64,000 nt of DNA from Roseomonas aeriglobus (GTDB lineage Bacteria; Pseudomonadota; Alphaproteobacteria; Sphingomonadales; Sphingomonadaceae): contig JAFHKN010000002.1 of the NCBI GenBank assembly GCA_016937575.1, positions 3,407,001 through 3,471,000 of the forward strand, written 5' to 3'. The stretch's first letter is position 1. Each line of letters begins with the position of its first letter. Shown here in pieces: positions 1 to 8,408 of this stretch. The notes beneath the pieces are model-generated. The model did not search any database. It saw only the letters and a list, made by a program, of their open reading frames with translations, and was not told where the DNA came from. The translations under genes were made by a program, and so were the position numbers.

Positions 1-1023
1 ACTGTACCGGTACAGATGCTCGTCATTGTCGGCGTAGCGATCGCGGAATTGCGGGGGCACGTTGTAGAAGTCGTAGCCCGGGGGCATTGACTGCCCGACC
101 GACCATTGACTGCCGGTCAGCAGGGCGGCGATGCCGTCGATTGCGCCGGACGTCGGGTTGACGCCAAGAATCGCCCCGTCGCCGTAGCGATAGTCGAGGC
201 CGTCGTTATATCCGAAATAGTCGCCGTAATATTCAGGCACCTGATAATCGGTCGCCGCCTGCGGCCAGATGTTCCCGCCGAACAACGCTCCGCCCAGTAG
301 CGGCAGGAAGGCGCTGACGATGTTGGACCCGCTGTTCGTGCGATAGAGATAGCCATCATCGTACCGATAATCGTACCGCGGATCGTTCCGCCAATCGGCG
401 TAGCGGCCGTACCAGCCGTCGTAGCGATCCGGCCCATCGGCCCAAAGCGGTCGCGCGCGCGTCGGAAGCAGGCAGGCGTCGCCGCGACGGACGGCGCCTA
501 GCGGACAGCCCTCGATCACGCGCGGCGGACCAGCGGCCCAGGCAGCCCGATCGCGGCGCCCCCACGCCTTGCCCTTGGGGTCAGGGCCGGCCCCGTCCGG
601 GCCCCAGCCCTTGCCCCGTGGACCATCGAAGCCCCGATCGTCCTGGCGCTTGGCGCCTAGGCCTTTACCTCTCGGTTCGTCCCATCCGCGCGCGTCGGCG
701 ACATAACGCTCATCCCGCGCGCCGGCGGATGGCGGCGGCGGCGGCGGGCCACGATCGGCGCGGTTTTGCTTGGGCCGACCGCGGTCGGCCTGGGTCGTAC
801 GGTCACGGTCGGGACCCGCCCGGTCCTGCCTGCCGCGGTCGGGACCCTTAGCAGGGCCGACGCGATCGGGCCCGCGGTCGCCACCACCCTTGCCCGCCGG
901 AGGACCGCCGCGGCCGGGGCCGCCGCCGCCCTTGCCCGGGGGTCCATCGGGTCCGCGCCCCTGCGACAGGGCGGGAGCCGCGGCCAACGCGGCTCCGGCA
1001 AGCAACAGACAAAGGCCGCGCAT
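1..1023 (-). CDS. Gly/Arg/Asp/Tyr-rich secreted protein, C-terminus cut by window edge
   Basis: The frame is open for 341 codons from an ATG at 1023 to the left edge, so the C-terminus is missing. The first ~22 residues (MRGLCLLLAGAALAAAPALS) look like a Sec signal peptide. Residues ~23-150 are low-complexity, rich in Gly, Pro, Arg and Asp with repeated RGKG/GKG motifs and a run of five or six prolines. The second half holds a short Cys-containing stretch (EGCPLGAVRRGDACLLP), then Tyr/Asp-rich sequence (DYRYDDGYLYR) and a hydrophobic patch (AFLPLLGGALFGG). It resembles RcnB-like or other periplasmic proteins of sphingomonads, but I do not recognise a definite family. It lies 68 bp downstream of maeB on the same strand. 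No function is assigned. Confidence 0.7.
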   Translation of the reverse strand, partial: MRGLCLLLAGAALAAAPALSQGRGPDGPPGKGGGGPGRGGPPAGKGGGDRGPDRVGPAKGPDRGRQDRAGPDRDRTTQADRGRPKQNRADRGPPPPPPSAGARDERYVADARGWDEPRGKGLGAKRQDDRGFDGPRGKGWGPDGAGPDPKGKAWGRRDRAAWAAGPPRVIEGCPLGAVRRGDACLLPTRARPLWADGPDRYDGWYGRYADWRNDPRYDYRYDDGYLYRTNSGSNIVSAFLPLLGGALFGGNIWPQAATDYQVPEYYGDYFGYNDGLDYRYGDGAILGVNPTSGAIDGIAALLTGSQWSVGQSMPPGYDFYNVPPQFRDRYADNDEHLYRYS

Positions 1024-1090
1024 CTGACTCTCCCGAACTGATGTCGGGAGGGCTAACGCGAGTCGATGCGATGCCGTTCCAACCCCGCGA

Positions 1091-3355
1091 TCAGCGGGCG
1101 ATGCCGCCCGCCGCCAGCACCGCCAGCGTTACCAGCTCGCTGGCGGTTGAGGTCATCGGCGCAATCTGGACCGGCTTCTCCATGCCGAGCAGCATTGGGC
1201 CGATGACCGTCTCGCCCCCGAGCTCGCGCAGCAGCTTGGCGGCGATGTGCGCCGACTGCAGCCCCGGCATGATCAGCACGTTCGCGGGACCCGACAACCG
1301 GGCGAAGGGGTAATTCGCCAGCTGCTTGGGGTTCAGCGCCACGTCCGGCGGCATCTCGCCTTCATATTCGAAGCCGACATCGCGACCGTCGAGCACCGAC
1401 ACCGCGTCGCGGACATTGTCGAGGAACGCGCCCTTCGGATTGCCGAAGGTCGAATAGCTGAGGAAGGCGACCCGCGGTTCATGCCCCATGCGCCGCGCGA
1501 CCGCTGCGGTCTGTTCGGCGAAATCGGCCAGTTGCTCGGCCGTCGGGCGTTCGTTGACCGTCGTGTCGGCGATGAACACGGTATGGCTCTGGCCGACCAG
1601 CACATGAACCCCGAACGGCGTGCGACCGGGTTCGGGATCGATCACGCGCTTCACTTCGCGCATCGACACCGCCCAGGTCCGGGTGATGCCGGTGATCATC
1701 GCGTCCGCTTCACCGAGCTGGAGCAGCGCGGAGCCGAAGATGTTGCGATCCTGGTTGATCATCCGCTCGACATCGCGGCGCAGATACCCGCGGCGCTGGA
1801 GACGGGCGTAGAGGAATTCGACCATCTTCGGGACGAGCGGCGAATTGCGGCTGTTGTGCACCTCGTAGACGCTCGGATCTTCGACGCCCAAGGCACGCAG
1901 ACGGTCGTGCACATCGTCGCGACCGACCAGCACCGGCGTGCCGTAGCCGCCCTCGCGGAACGCGATCGCGGCGCGAAGCACGACTTCTTCCTCGCCTTCG
2001 GCGAACAGCACGCGCTTCGGATTGGCGCGGGCGCCTTCATAGGCCAGCGTGAGCACCGAAGTGGTCGGGTTCAGGCGCGCGCGCAAGGAGTGGCGATATG
2101 CCTCCATGTCCGCGATCGGCTTGGTGGCAAGGCCGGACTCCATCGCCGCCTTGGCGACCGCCATCGATACGACCTCCATCAGCCGCGGATCGAAGGGGGC
2201 GGGGATGATATAATCGGGTCCGAAGACGTGGCGCACGCCGTACGCCGCGGCCACTTCCTCCGGCACCCGGTCGCGCGCCAGTTCGGCGATCGCCTGGGCC
2301 GCGGCGATCTTCATCGCATCGTCGATGCCGGTCGCCCGGACGTCCAGCGCCCCGCGGAAGATGAAGGGGAAGCCGAGAACATTGTTGACCTGGTTCGGAT
2401 AGTCCGACCGGCCGGTCGCGACGATCGCGTCGGGACGCGCGGCCTTCGCGAGCTCGGGGCGGATTTCCGGCTCCGGATTGGCCATCGCGAAGATGATTGG
2501 CGCCGGCGCCATGTCCTTGACCATTTCCGGCTTCAGCGCGCCGGCGGCCGACAGCCCCAGGAACACATCGGCGCCGACCAGCGCCTCGGTCAGCGTCGAC
2601 CGGTCGGTCGCGGTTGCGTGCGCCGACTGCCACTGGTTGATGCCATCGCGGTCGGGGGTGATGACGCCGGTGCGGTCGCACATCAAGACGTGGTCGTTGC
2701 GCACGCCCATCGCCTTGATCAGCTCGGTGCACGCGATCGCGGCAGCGCCCGCGCCGTTCACGACGACGCGAATGTCCTCCAGCCGGCGGTTGGTCAGCAG
2801 GCAGGCATTGATCAGGCCCGCCGCGACGATGATCGCGGTGCCGTGCTGATCGTCATGGAAGACCGGGATGTTCATCCGTTCGCGCAGGGTCTGCTCGATG
2901 ATGAAGCATTCCGGCGCCTTGATGTCCTCCAGGTTAATGCCGCCGAAGCTCGGCTCCATCAGCTCGACCGCGTCGATGATCCGATCGACGTCCTCGGTCT
3001 TCAGCTCGATGTCGATCGCATCGACGTCGGCGAAGCGTTTGAAGAGCACCGCCTTGCCCTCCATCACCGGCTTCGACGCCAGCGCGCCCAGATTGCCCAT
3101 CCCCAGGATGGCGGTGCCGTTGGAGATGACAGCGACCAGATTGCCCTTCGCGGTGTAATCATAGGCGGTCGCGGGATCGTCGGCGATCGCCTGCACGGGA
3201 ACGGCGACGCCGGGCGAATAGGCCAGGCTCAGGTCGCGCTGCGTCGTCAGCGGCTTCGACGCGACGATCTCGATCTTGCCGGGGCGTCCTTCGGAATGGA
3301 ACCGGAGCGCCTCGCGCTCGGAATATTGGACGCTGGTTTCGGCTTCGTCGGACAT
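1091..3355 (-). CDS. maeB: NADP-dependent malic enzyme, MaeB type with C-terminal phosphotransacetylase-like domain
   Basis: Oxidatively decarboxylates malate to pyruvate, linking the TCA cycle to pyruvate and supplying NADPH in the cytoplasm. The 754-residue length is that of the two-domain MaeB family: malic N-terminal and NAD-binding domains over about the first 425 residues (nucleotide loop NGAGAAAIACTEL), then a phosphotransacetylase-like regulatory domain (NSPLVPKMVEFLYARL). The start at 3355 is chosen over an in-frame ATG 40 codons upstream because AGGAGAGGAA lies just before it and family homology begins at MSDEAET. It is divergent from the toxin-antitoxin remnant and mutS. In enteric MaeB the C-terminal domain senses acetyl-CoA; that role here is family knowledge, not seen directly. 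Confidence 0.95.
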   Translation of the reverse strand: MSDEAETSVQYSEREALRFHSEGRPGKIEIVASKPLTTQRDLSLAYSPGVAVPVQAIADDPATAYDYTAKGNLVAVISNGTAILGMGNLGALASKPVMEGKAVLFKRFADVDAIDIELKTEDVDRIIDAVELMEPSFGGINLEDIKAPECFIIEQTLRERMNIPVFHDDQHGTAIIVAAGLINACLLTNRRLEDIRVVVNGAGAAAIACTELIKAMGVRNDHVLMCDRTGVITPDRDGINQWQSAHATATDRSTLTEALVGADVFLGLSAAGALKPEMVKDMAPAPIIFAMANPEPEIRPELAKAARPDAIVATGRSDYPNQVNNVLGFPFIFRGALDVRATGIDDAMKIAAAQAIAELARDRVPEEVAAAYGVRHVFGPDYIIPAPFDPRLMEVVSMAVAKAAMESGLATKPIADMEAYRHSLRARLNPTTSVLTLAYEGARANPKRVLFAEGEEEVVLRAAIAFREGGYGTPVLVGRDDVHDRLRALGVEDPSVYEVHNSRNSPLVPKMVEFLYARLQRRGYLRRDVERMINQDRNIFGSALLQLGEADAMITGITRTWAVSMREVKRVIDPEPGRTPFGVHVLVGQSHTVFIADTTVNERPTAEQLADFAEQTAAVARRMGHEPRVAFLSYSTFGNPKGAFLDNVRDAVSVLDGRDVGFEYEGEMPPDVALNPKQLANYPFARLSGPANVLIMPGLQSAHIAAKLLRELGGETVIGPMLLGMEKPVQIAPMTSTASELVTLAVLAAGGIAR

Positions 3356-3524
3356 GCGGTTCCTCTCCTGGCTGCAACCTGCTTTAGGGGGCGGGGCGCA
3401 AGAAGGGAACCGGGCTTGCCGCAGGGGAAATGCGGGGATTGCCGGTTTGCCGGACAGAAATGGGCGGAAATCCACACAATCGAGGTGACTGGCAAAGAGG
3501 GCACCAGAAGCCTATGGTAGGTCG

Positions 3525-3785
3525 ATGGAGCGCGAACCCGGCGACTTTTCCCGAGACGACGTCCCCGGCTTTGTCGAGGGCGATGACACGCTTGACCGGT
3601 TGCTTGCCGGTATTCCACCGGCACCGGCAATCAAACACGTCGACGAGCCAACAGACGATGACGATGCCGCAGCATTGGCAGACATCGCCGCTAGTCGGTT
3701 CGTGACACAAGAGCAGCTTGCACATTGGGCGCGAAGCGTCGGAACGTCGGACTATCGTCCCATGCCGCGTGAATGGCTCGAGTAA
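3525..3785 (+). CDS. putative type II antitoxin (partner of ParE/RelE-like toxin)
   Basis: This 86-residue acidic protein has a disordered, Asp-rich middle (EPTDDDDAAALADIA). Its C-terminus, ADIAASRFVTQEQLAHWARS followed by GTSDYRPMPREWLE, resembles the toxin-binding end of CopG/ParD-like antitoxins. The stop overlaps the start of the following toxin frame by 13 bases, the usual arrangement for such a pair. The upstream Shine-Dalgarno is weak (GGTAGG). It may still be translated although its partner is frameshifted. Family assignment rests on the C-terminal pattern and the neighbour, so it is moderate. Confidence 0.6.
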   Translation: MEREPGDFSRDDVPGFVEGDDTLDRLLAGIPPAPAIKHVDEPTDDDDAAALADIAASRFVTQEQLAHWARSVGTSDYRPMPREWLE

Positions 3786-4047
3786 TTTGGTCACGTCCGG
3801 CGCTGCGAAACCTCGCGTCGATCACGACTATCTGATGGACCACGATCCCGCCGCTGCCAGCGCCATCGTCGGACGGTTACTGGCGCTGGGATATAGTCTC
3901 GAACATTTCCCAAGTCGCGGACGCCCAAGTGGTCGGTGCAGAGAATTAACGACCGTTCCGCCGTACGTTCTACGATACTCCGTCGCCGACGACCTGGTCC
4001 GAATCCTCTCCATCCGCCACGGCCGCCGCCGCCCTCTTGCAGACTGA
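3773..4047 (+). pseudogene. ParE/RelE-family toxin, frameshifted
   Basis: Reading from the ATG at 3773 gives MARVIWSRPALRNLASITTI and then a TGA at 3833-3835. Moving to the other frame at about 3823 gives HDYLMDHDPAAASAIVGRLL, and this frame continues through RELTTVPPYVLRYSVADDLV and RILSIRHGRRRPL to the stop at 4045. Together the pieces match the ParE/RelE fold order: beta strand plus helix pair, then the RELxxxPYVLRY strand and the final IRHGRR. A single missing base near 3821-3824 (ATC-CAC read as ATCAC) explains the break. Either the toxin is dead or there is a sequencing error. Only 6 bases separate it from mutS. Confidence 0.7.
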
Positions 4048-4053
4048 TCCCGC

Positions 4054-6642
4054 ATGACCGCCGCCCCTACCCCGATGATGGCGCAGTATCTGACGCTGAA
4101 GGCCGAGGCCGAGGATTGCCTGCTGTTCTACCGCATGGGCGACTTCTTCGAGCTGTTCTTCGACGATGCGAAGATCGCCAGTGGCGTGCTCGACATTGCG
4201 CTCACCGCACGCGGCGAGCATGTCGGACAGCCGATCCCGATGTGCGGCGTGCCCGTGCATGCCGCGACCGCGTACCTCCAGCGGCTGATCAAGGCCGGCC
4301 ACCGCGTCGCCATCGCCGAACAGACCGAAACGCCCGAACAGGCCAAGAAGGCGCGCGGGTCGAAGGCGCTGGTCGGGCGCGCGATCGTGCGCGTCGTCAC
4401 CGCCGGTACGCTGACCGAGGAAGCCCTGCTCGATTCTCGCGCCGCCAACTGGTGCGCGGCGGTGGGCGAAGCGGGTGGCGGTTTCGCGATTGCCGCGGCG
4501 GATATCTCGACCGGCGACTTCGTGGTCATCGAAAGCGACCGCGCGAACCTGTCGGCCGATCTCGCCCGGCTGGGTGCGGCGGAGGTGATCGCGGCCGAAG
4601 GATCGGACGCACCCGCCACCGGGCATCGGCCCAAACACGACTTCGACAGCGCGCGCGGCGAGGAACGGTTGAAGACGCTGCACGGCGTCGCGACGCTCGA
4701 CGGGTTCGGGACAATCGGTCGCGCAGGCCTCGCCGCGGCGGGCGGGCTGGTGGCGTACCTCGATCACACCGCCAAAGGCGCGCTGCCCTTCCTGCGCCCG
4801 CCGCGTGTCGTCCAGTCGACCGCGACGATGGCGATCGACGCCGCCACGCGCGAGAGTCTGGAAATCTGCCAGGCTCAAGGCGGCGCGCGGGCCGGATCGC
4901 TGCTCGACGCGGTCGATCGCACCGTCACCGGCGCCGGCGCGCGTTTGCTGGGCCAGGACCTCGCCGCGCCGTTGATGGATCGCACCGCGATCGAGGCCCG
5001 GCTGGCGACGGTCGCGTGGTTTCATGACGATGCCGGCGCGCGTGACCGGGTGCGGGGGGCACTGCGCGCCTTGCCGGACATCGGCCGCGCACTCGGCCGC
5101 CTCGCCGCGGGGCGGGGTAGTCCCCGCGATCTCGGGCAGCTGCGCGATGGCCTCGACGGGGCGTGGCGGCTGGGCGAAAGCCTCGACACGCTGCCCGACG
5201 CGCCCGACCTGCTCCGCCAGCTGGCCCCCTCGCTGCGCGGTCACGGCGCGCTGATCGACCTGCTGCAACGCGCACTGGTGCCGAGCCCACCGGTCGACGC
5301 CGCACAGGGCGGCTATATCGCGGCTGGCTATGACGCCGCCCTCGACGACCTGCGCAATGCGGGCGCGGGCGGACGCCGGGCGATTGCCGCGCTGGAGGCG
5401 CAATACCGCACCAGCACGGGCATCGCCGCGCTGAAGATCCGCCACAACGGCGTGCTCGGCTATCATATCGAAGTGCCTGCGCGGTCGGCCGACCCGCTGA
5501 TGGCCGAGGGCAGCGGCTTTACCCATCGCCAGACGCTGGCGGGCGTGGTCCGCTTCAACGCCCCCGAACTCCATGACGTCGCGATTCGGGTCAGCCAGGC
5601 CGGGGCCCATGCGCTCGCCGCCGAGGCTGCGCATCTCGAAGAACTCACCGCCGCCGCGCTTACCGATCGCGAAGGCGTAGCGCGTACCGCCGACGCGCTC
5701 GCAAGGATCGACGTCGCGGCGGGGCTTGCCGAACGCGCAGCCGAAGGGGGCTGGGCCCGGCCCACGCTGGTCGACCACGCCTGTTTCGAGGTCGAGGGCG
5801 GTCGCCACCCCGTCGTCGAGAGCGCGGTCGCCAAATCGGGCGGGCGCTTCGTCGCCAACGATTGCAAACTCTCCGAATCCTCGCGCTTGTGGCTGGTCAC
5901 CGGGCCCAACATGGGCGGCAAATCGACCTTCCTGCGCCAGAATGCGCTGATCGCCGTCCTCGCCCAGGCCGGCAGCTTCGTGCCCGCGACCAGAGCCACG
6001 CTTGGCCTGGTGGATCGCCTGTTCAGCCGCGTCGGGGCGTCGGACAATCTCGCGCGCGGGCGATCGACCTTCATGGTCGAGATGGTCGAAACCGCCGCGA
6101 TCCTGGCGCAAGCGACACCGCGCAGTTTCGTCATTCTCGACGAGGTCGGCCGCGGCACCAGCACCTATGACGGCTTGGCGATCGCCTGGGCGGTGGTCGA
6201 AGCGATTCACGAGGACAACCGCTGCCGCTGCCTGTTCGCGACGCATTATCACGAGCTGACGCGCCTCGCCGAGCGCTGCGATGCCCTGACCCTCCACCAC
6301 GTCCGCGCGCGCGAGTGGAAGGGCGATCTTGTCCTGCTGCACGAAGTCGCCGAAGGGCCGGCCGACCGCAGCTATGGTCTCGCCGTGGCGCGCCTGGCCG
6401 GTCTGCCCCCGGTCACGATCAAGCGCGCCAAAGCGGTGCTCGACAAGCTGGAGGCCGGGCGCGCCAAGACCGGCGGGATCGCGGCAGGGCTCGACGACCT
6501 GCCGCTGTTCGCCGCCGCTGCGCAGGCCGAGGAAGAGGTGGTCGATGAACTGCGCGCGGAACTCGGCGCGCTCGACGTCGACGCGCTGTCGCCGCGCGAG
6601 GCGCTCGATGCGCTTTACAGGCTGAAGGGGCTGATCGCATGA
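4054..6642 (+). CDS. mutS: DNA mismatch repair protein MutS
   Basis: Recognises mispaired and small looped bases and starts methyl-independent or MutL-dependent repair. The protein has 862 residues, normal for the family. The mismatch-contacting Phe-X-Glu motif is at F31-x-E33 (GDFFELF). Connector, lever and clamp regions follow. The C-terminal ABC-type ATPase has Walker A GPNMGGKST near residue 617, the Walker B/signature stretch FVILDEVGRGTSTYDGLA, and the switch FATHYHEL. Its stop overlaps the folA start (ATGA), so the two are probably co-transcribed and translationally coupled. It is divergent from maeB across the toxin-antitoxin remnant. Confidence 0.98.
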   Translation: MTAAPTPMMAQYLTLKAEAEDCLLFYRMGDFFELFFDDAKIASGVLDIALTARGEHVGQPIPMCGVPVHAATAYLQRLIKAGHRVAIAEQTETPEQAKKARGSKALVGRAIVRVVTAGTLTEEALLDSRAANWCAAVGEAGGGFAIAAADISTGDFVVIESDRANLSADLARLGAAEVIAAEGSDAPATGHRPKHDFDSARGEERLKTLHGVATLDGFGTIGRAGLAAAGGLVAYLDHTAKGALPFLRPPRVVQSTATMAIDAATRESLEICQAQGGARAGSLLDAVDRTVTGAGARLLGQDLAAPLMDRTAIEARLATVAWFHDDAGARDRVRGALRALPDIGRALGRLAAGRGSPRDLGQLRDGLDGAWRLGESLDTLPDAPDLLRQLAPSLRGHGALIDLLQRALVPSPPVDAAQGGYIAAGYDAALDDLRNAGAGGRRAIAALEAQYRTSTGIAALKIRHNGVLGYHIEVPARSADPLMAEGSGFTHRQTLAGVVRFNAPELHDVAIRVSQAGAHALAAEAAHLEELTAAALTDREGVARTADALARIDVAAGLAERAAEGGWARPTLVDHACFEVEGGRHPVVESAVAKSGGRFVANDCKLSESSRLWLVTGPNMGGKSTFLRQNALIAVLAQAGSFVPATRATLGLVDRLFSRVGASDNLARGRSTFMVEMVETAAILAQATPRSFVILDEVGRGTSTYDGLAIAWAVVEAIHEDNRCRCLFATHYHELTRLAERCDALTLHHVRAREWKGDLVLLHEVAEGPADRSYGLAVARLAGLPPVTIKRAKAVLDKLEAGRAKTGGIAAGLDDLPLFAAAAQAEEEVVDELRAELGALDVDALSPREALDALYRLKGLIA

Positions 6643-7109
6643 CCGAGATCGTCTTCTACCTTGCCCGTGCGGAGAACGGCGTGATCGGTATCGATGGCGA
6701 CCTGCCGTGGCGCATCCCGGCGGACCTGAAGCGGTTCAAGGCGATGACGATGGGCAAGCCGATGGTGATGGGTCGCAAGACCTTCGAGAGCTTTCCTGCC
6801 CCGCTGCCCGGCCGTCGCCACATCGTCCTGACGCGCGCGTCCGACTGGTCGGCGGACGGCGCGGAGGTCGCCCATACGCCCGACGACGCGCTGGCGCTGG
6901 CCGGGGACGTGCCCGAAGTGGCGGTGATCGGCGGGGCACAGATCTTTGCGCTGTTTCAGCCAAAGGCGACGCGGATCGAGCTCACCGAAGTCCATGCCGC
7001 CCCCGAAGGCGATGCGATCGTGCCGCCATTTGAAGGTTGGCGTGAGACAGCGCGGGAGGATTGCGACGGGTATAGCTTCGTAACGCTGGTGCGGCATTCG
7101 AACCACTGA
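6639..7109 (+). CDS. folA: dihydrofolate reductase
   Basis: Reduces dihydrofolate to tetrahydrofolate with NADPH in the cytoplasm. The length of 156 residues matches bacterial FolA. The substrate site is seen in GDLPWRIPADLKRFKAMTMG, with the catalytic acid in the IPADLKRFK helix, followed by the NADPH-binding VMGRKTFES and GRRHIVLTR. A further glycine-rich motif is AVIGGAQIFALF. The start overlaps the mutS stop by four bases; there is no independent promoter in view, so expression probably follows mutS. Confidence 0.97.
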   Translation: MTEIVFYLARAENGVIGIDGDLPWRIPADLKRFKAMTMGKPMVMGRKTFESFPAPLPGRRHIVLTRASDWSADGAEVAHTPDDALALAGDVPEVAVIGGAQIFALFQPKATRIELTEVHAAPEGDAIVPPFEGWRETAREDCDGYSFVTLVRHSNH

Positions 7110-7227
7110 CGCTCACCACCCCGGCCGCCGCGCGTAGGGCGTCGAGGTACCGTCGCGAATTGATGGTTCTCGCGGCAGCACCTTTTGCGTAGCTAGCGAC
7201 GTCCTTTTCTACCCGGAGAAATCCGCC

Positions 7228-8127
7228 ATGCCCCGCCTCGTCCTCCTGGTCCTGATGCTCGTCTGTACGGCCGCTCCCGCGCACGCCGCAACGACCTGTG
7301 CGATCGGACCCGCAGGCACCACACAACGCGTGCCCATCGGCGACACCGGCCGGGCGATGACCGTCCACCTGCCCAGCGGCTTCGACTCTGCCAAACCTGC
7401 TCCGCTCGTGCTGCTGCTCCACGGCAGCGGCTCGACCGGTGCGGCAATGCTGCGCGATTCGAAATTGGCGGAGGCAGCCGACGGCCATGGCTTCATCGTC
7501 GCCGCGCCCGACGCGGGCATCCCCCACGACCAGGGCTTCGTCTGGAATATTCCCGGCGTGCCGACCGTGGCGGGTCGCATTCCGGGCCCGCAGGACGCCG
7601 ACGACGTCGCCTATCTCGGCCGTGCGATCGACTGGTTCGTCAGCCAGGGGTGCGCGGACCAGGCGCGCGTTTATGCGACCGGCCTGTCGGGCGGCGGGCG
7701 GATGACCTCGTGGCTCGGCTGCGTCGCCGCACCGCGCCTTGCCGCGATCGCGCCGGTGGTGGGCCTGCGCGCCGGCAACCCGCGCAAGGACGATCCGACC
7801 CGGCCCGATACGAAGAGCTGCCGGCCGGCGAAACCGATGCCGGTCATCGCCTTTGCCGGCGACGCCGACCGGACCAACCCGACTCAAGGCGGTGGGGCGG
7901 GCTATTGGCAATATACGATGCACGCCGCCGAGGCGCGTTGGGCGGCGCTCAACGGGTGTTCTGCGGCGCCGACGACGCGCTGGGTCGCCGCCGGTGTGTA
8001 TGAGGAACTGTATTCGGGCTGCCGGGGCGATGCCGACGTAGCGGGGCGGATCACCGTCGGCGGCGGGCATAGCTGGGTTGCGGACAACGACGCGATGTGG
8101 TCATTCTTCGCGCGGCACCGGCGGTAG
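7228..8127 (+). CDS. secreted alpha/beta-hydrolase esterase, PHB-depolymerase/LpqC-like
   Basis: The 299-residue protein starts with a clear signal peptide (MPRLVLLVLMLVCTAAPAHA) and is probably exported. The core is an alpha/beta-hydrolase: VLLLHGSGSTGAAM gives the oxyanion region, YATGLSGGGRMTSW holds the nucleophile in a G-x-S-x-G motif, and GGGHSW near the C-terminus supplies the catalytic His. This pattern belongs to the polyhydroxybutyrate depolymerase / feruloyl-esterase-like (LpqC) group; the actual substrate cannot be read from sequence. Several Cys residues suggest periplasmic disulfides. GGAG lies 11 bases before the ATG. It is monocistronic, followed by 281 bp of repeats. Confidence 0.85.
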   Translation: MPRLVLLVLMLVCTAAPAHAATTCAIGPAGTTQRVPIGDTGRAMTVHLPSGFDSAKPAPLVLLLHGSGSTGAAMLRDSKLAEAADGHGFIVAAPDAGIPHDQGFVWNIPGVPTVAGRIPGPQDADDVAYLGRAIDWFVSQGCADQARVYATGLSGGGRMTSWLGCVAAPRLAAIAPVVGLRAGNPRKDDPTRPDTKSCRPAKPMPVIAFAGDADRTNPTQGGGAGYWQYTMHAAEARWAALNGCSAAPTTRWVAAGVYEELYSGCRGDADVAGRITVGGGHSWVADNDAMWSFFARHRR

Positions 8128-8204
8128 AGGTCACTCTTTCCCGTTCGTTATGAGCGTGTCGAAGCGCCTTCGTTCGAGCGTAATCCAGGTCCTTTAAAGT
8201 GCCT

Positions 8205-8278
8205 GTGCTCCGGCGAAGGCCGGAGCGTTGGCAGATACAGCCCTTCGGTGTCCACGGCTCCCGCCTCCGCCGGAGCAC
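8205..8278. repeat. 74-bp palindromic element (TGCTCC family)
   Basis: The arms GTGCTCCGGCG (8205-8215) and CGCCGGAGCAC (8268-8278) are perfect 11-bp inverted repeats, with further inner complementarity (GGCCGGAGC / GGCTCCCGCC). A 76-bp relative lies at 52666-52741. It sits in the convergent gap between the esterase and the ABC ATPase. The rest of 8128-8204 holds only a half-copy of the CCGTTCGT...GAGCGTG hairpin seen entire at 59163. Confidence 0.7.
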
Positions 8279-8329
8279 GAGCAATTCAAGCCAAGTGAGT
8301 CAGGCTTTAGCGCCGCATCGATGCTTGGT

Positions 8330-8398
8330 TCGCGCCGCGGCAAAGCCGCGTCGTCGGTCAGGCTGCGCCTGCCGGCCGTGCGCCGGGCCGCGACGCGG
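8330..8398. repeat. GC-rich hairpin repeat (GCCGCGTCGTC family)
   Basis: TCGCGCCGCGG, then AAGCCGCGTCGTCGG, then CCGGCCGT closely match the stretch at 58202-58257. Related, reverse-oriented copies lie near 44841-44921 and 45595-45643. It ends 10 bases from the 3' end of the ABC ATPase gene and could be part of its transcript end. Confidence 0.5.
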
Positions 8399-8408
8399 AT
8401 TAGCGTTG

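Noticed and set aside
1247..3520. A 757-codon open frame opposite maeB
   Set aside because: High GC keeps antisense frames open. The opposite strand has clear malic-enzyme motifs and this frame gives Arg/His-rich, low-complexity sequence with no known domain.
3773..4047. Programmed frameshifting to make the toxin
   Set aside because: No slippery heptamer or downstream stem stands out at 3815-3835; a simple base loss explains it better.
3970..6342. A 790-codon open frame opposite mutS
   Set aside because: Overlaps the well-supported MutS gene on its reverse strand; its composition (Arg/Gly/Gln-rich) is typical of GC-driven shadows.
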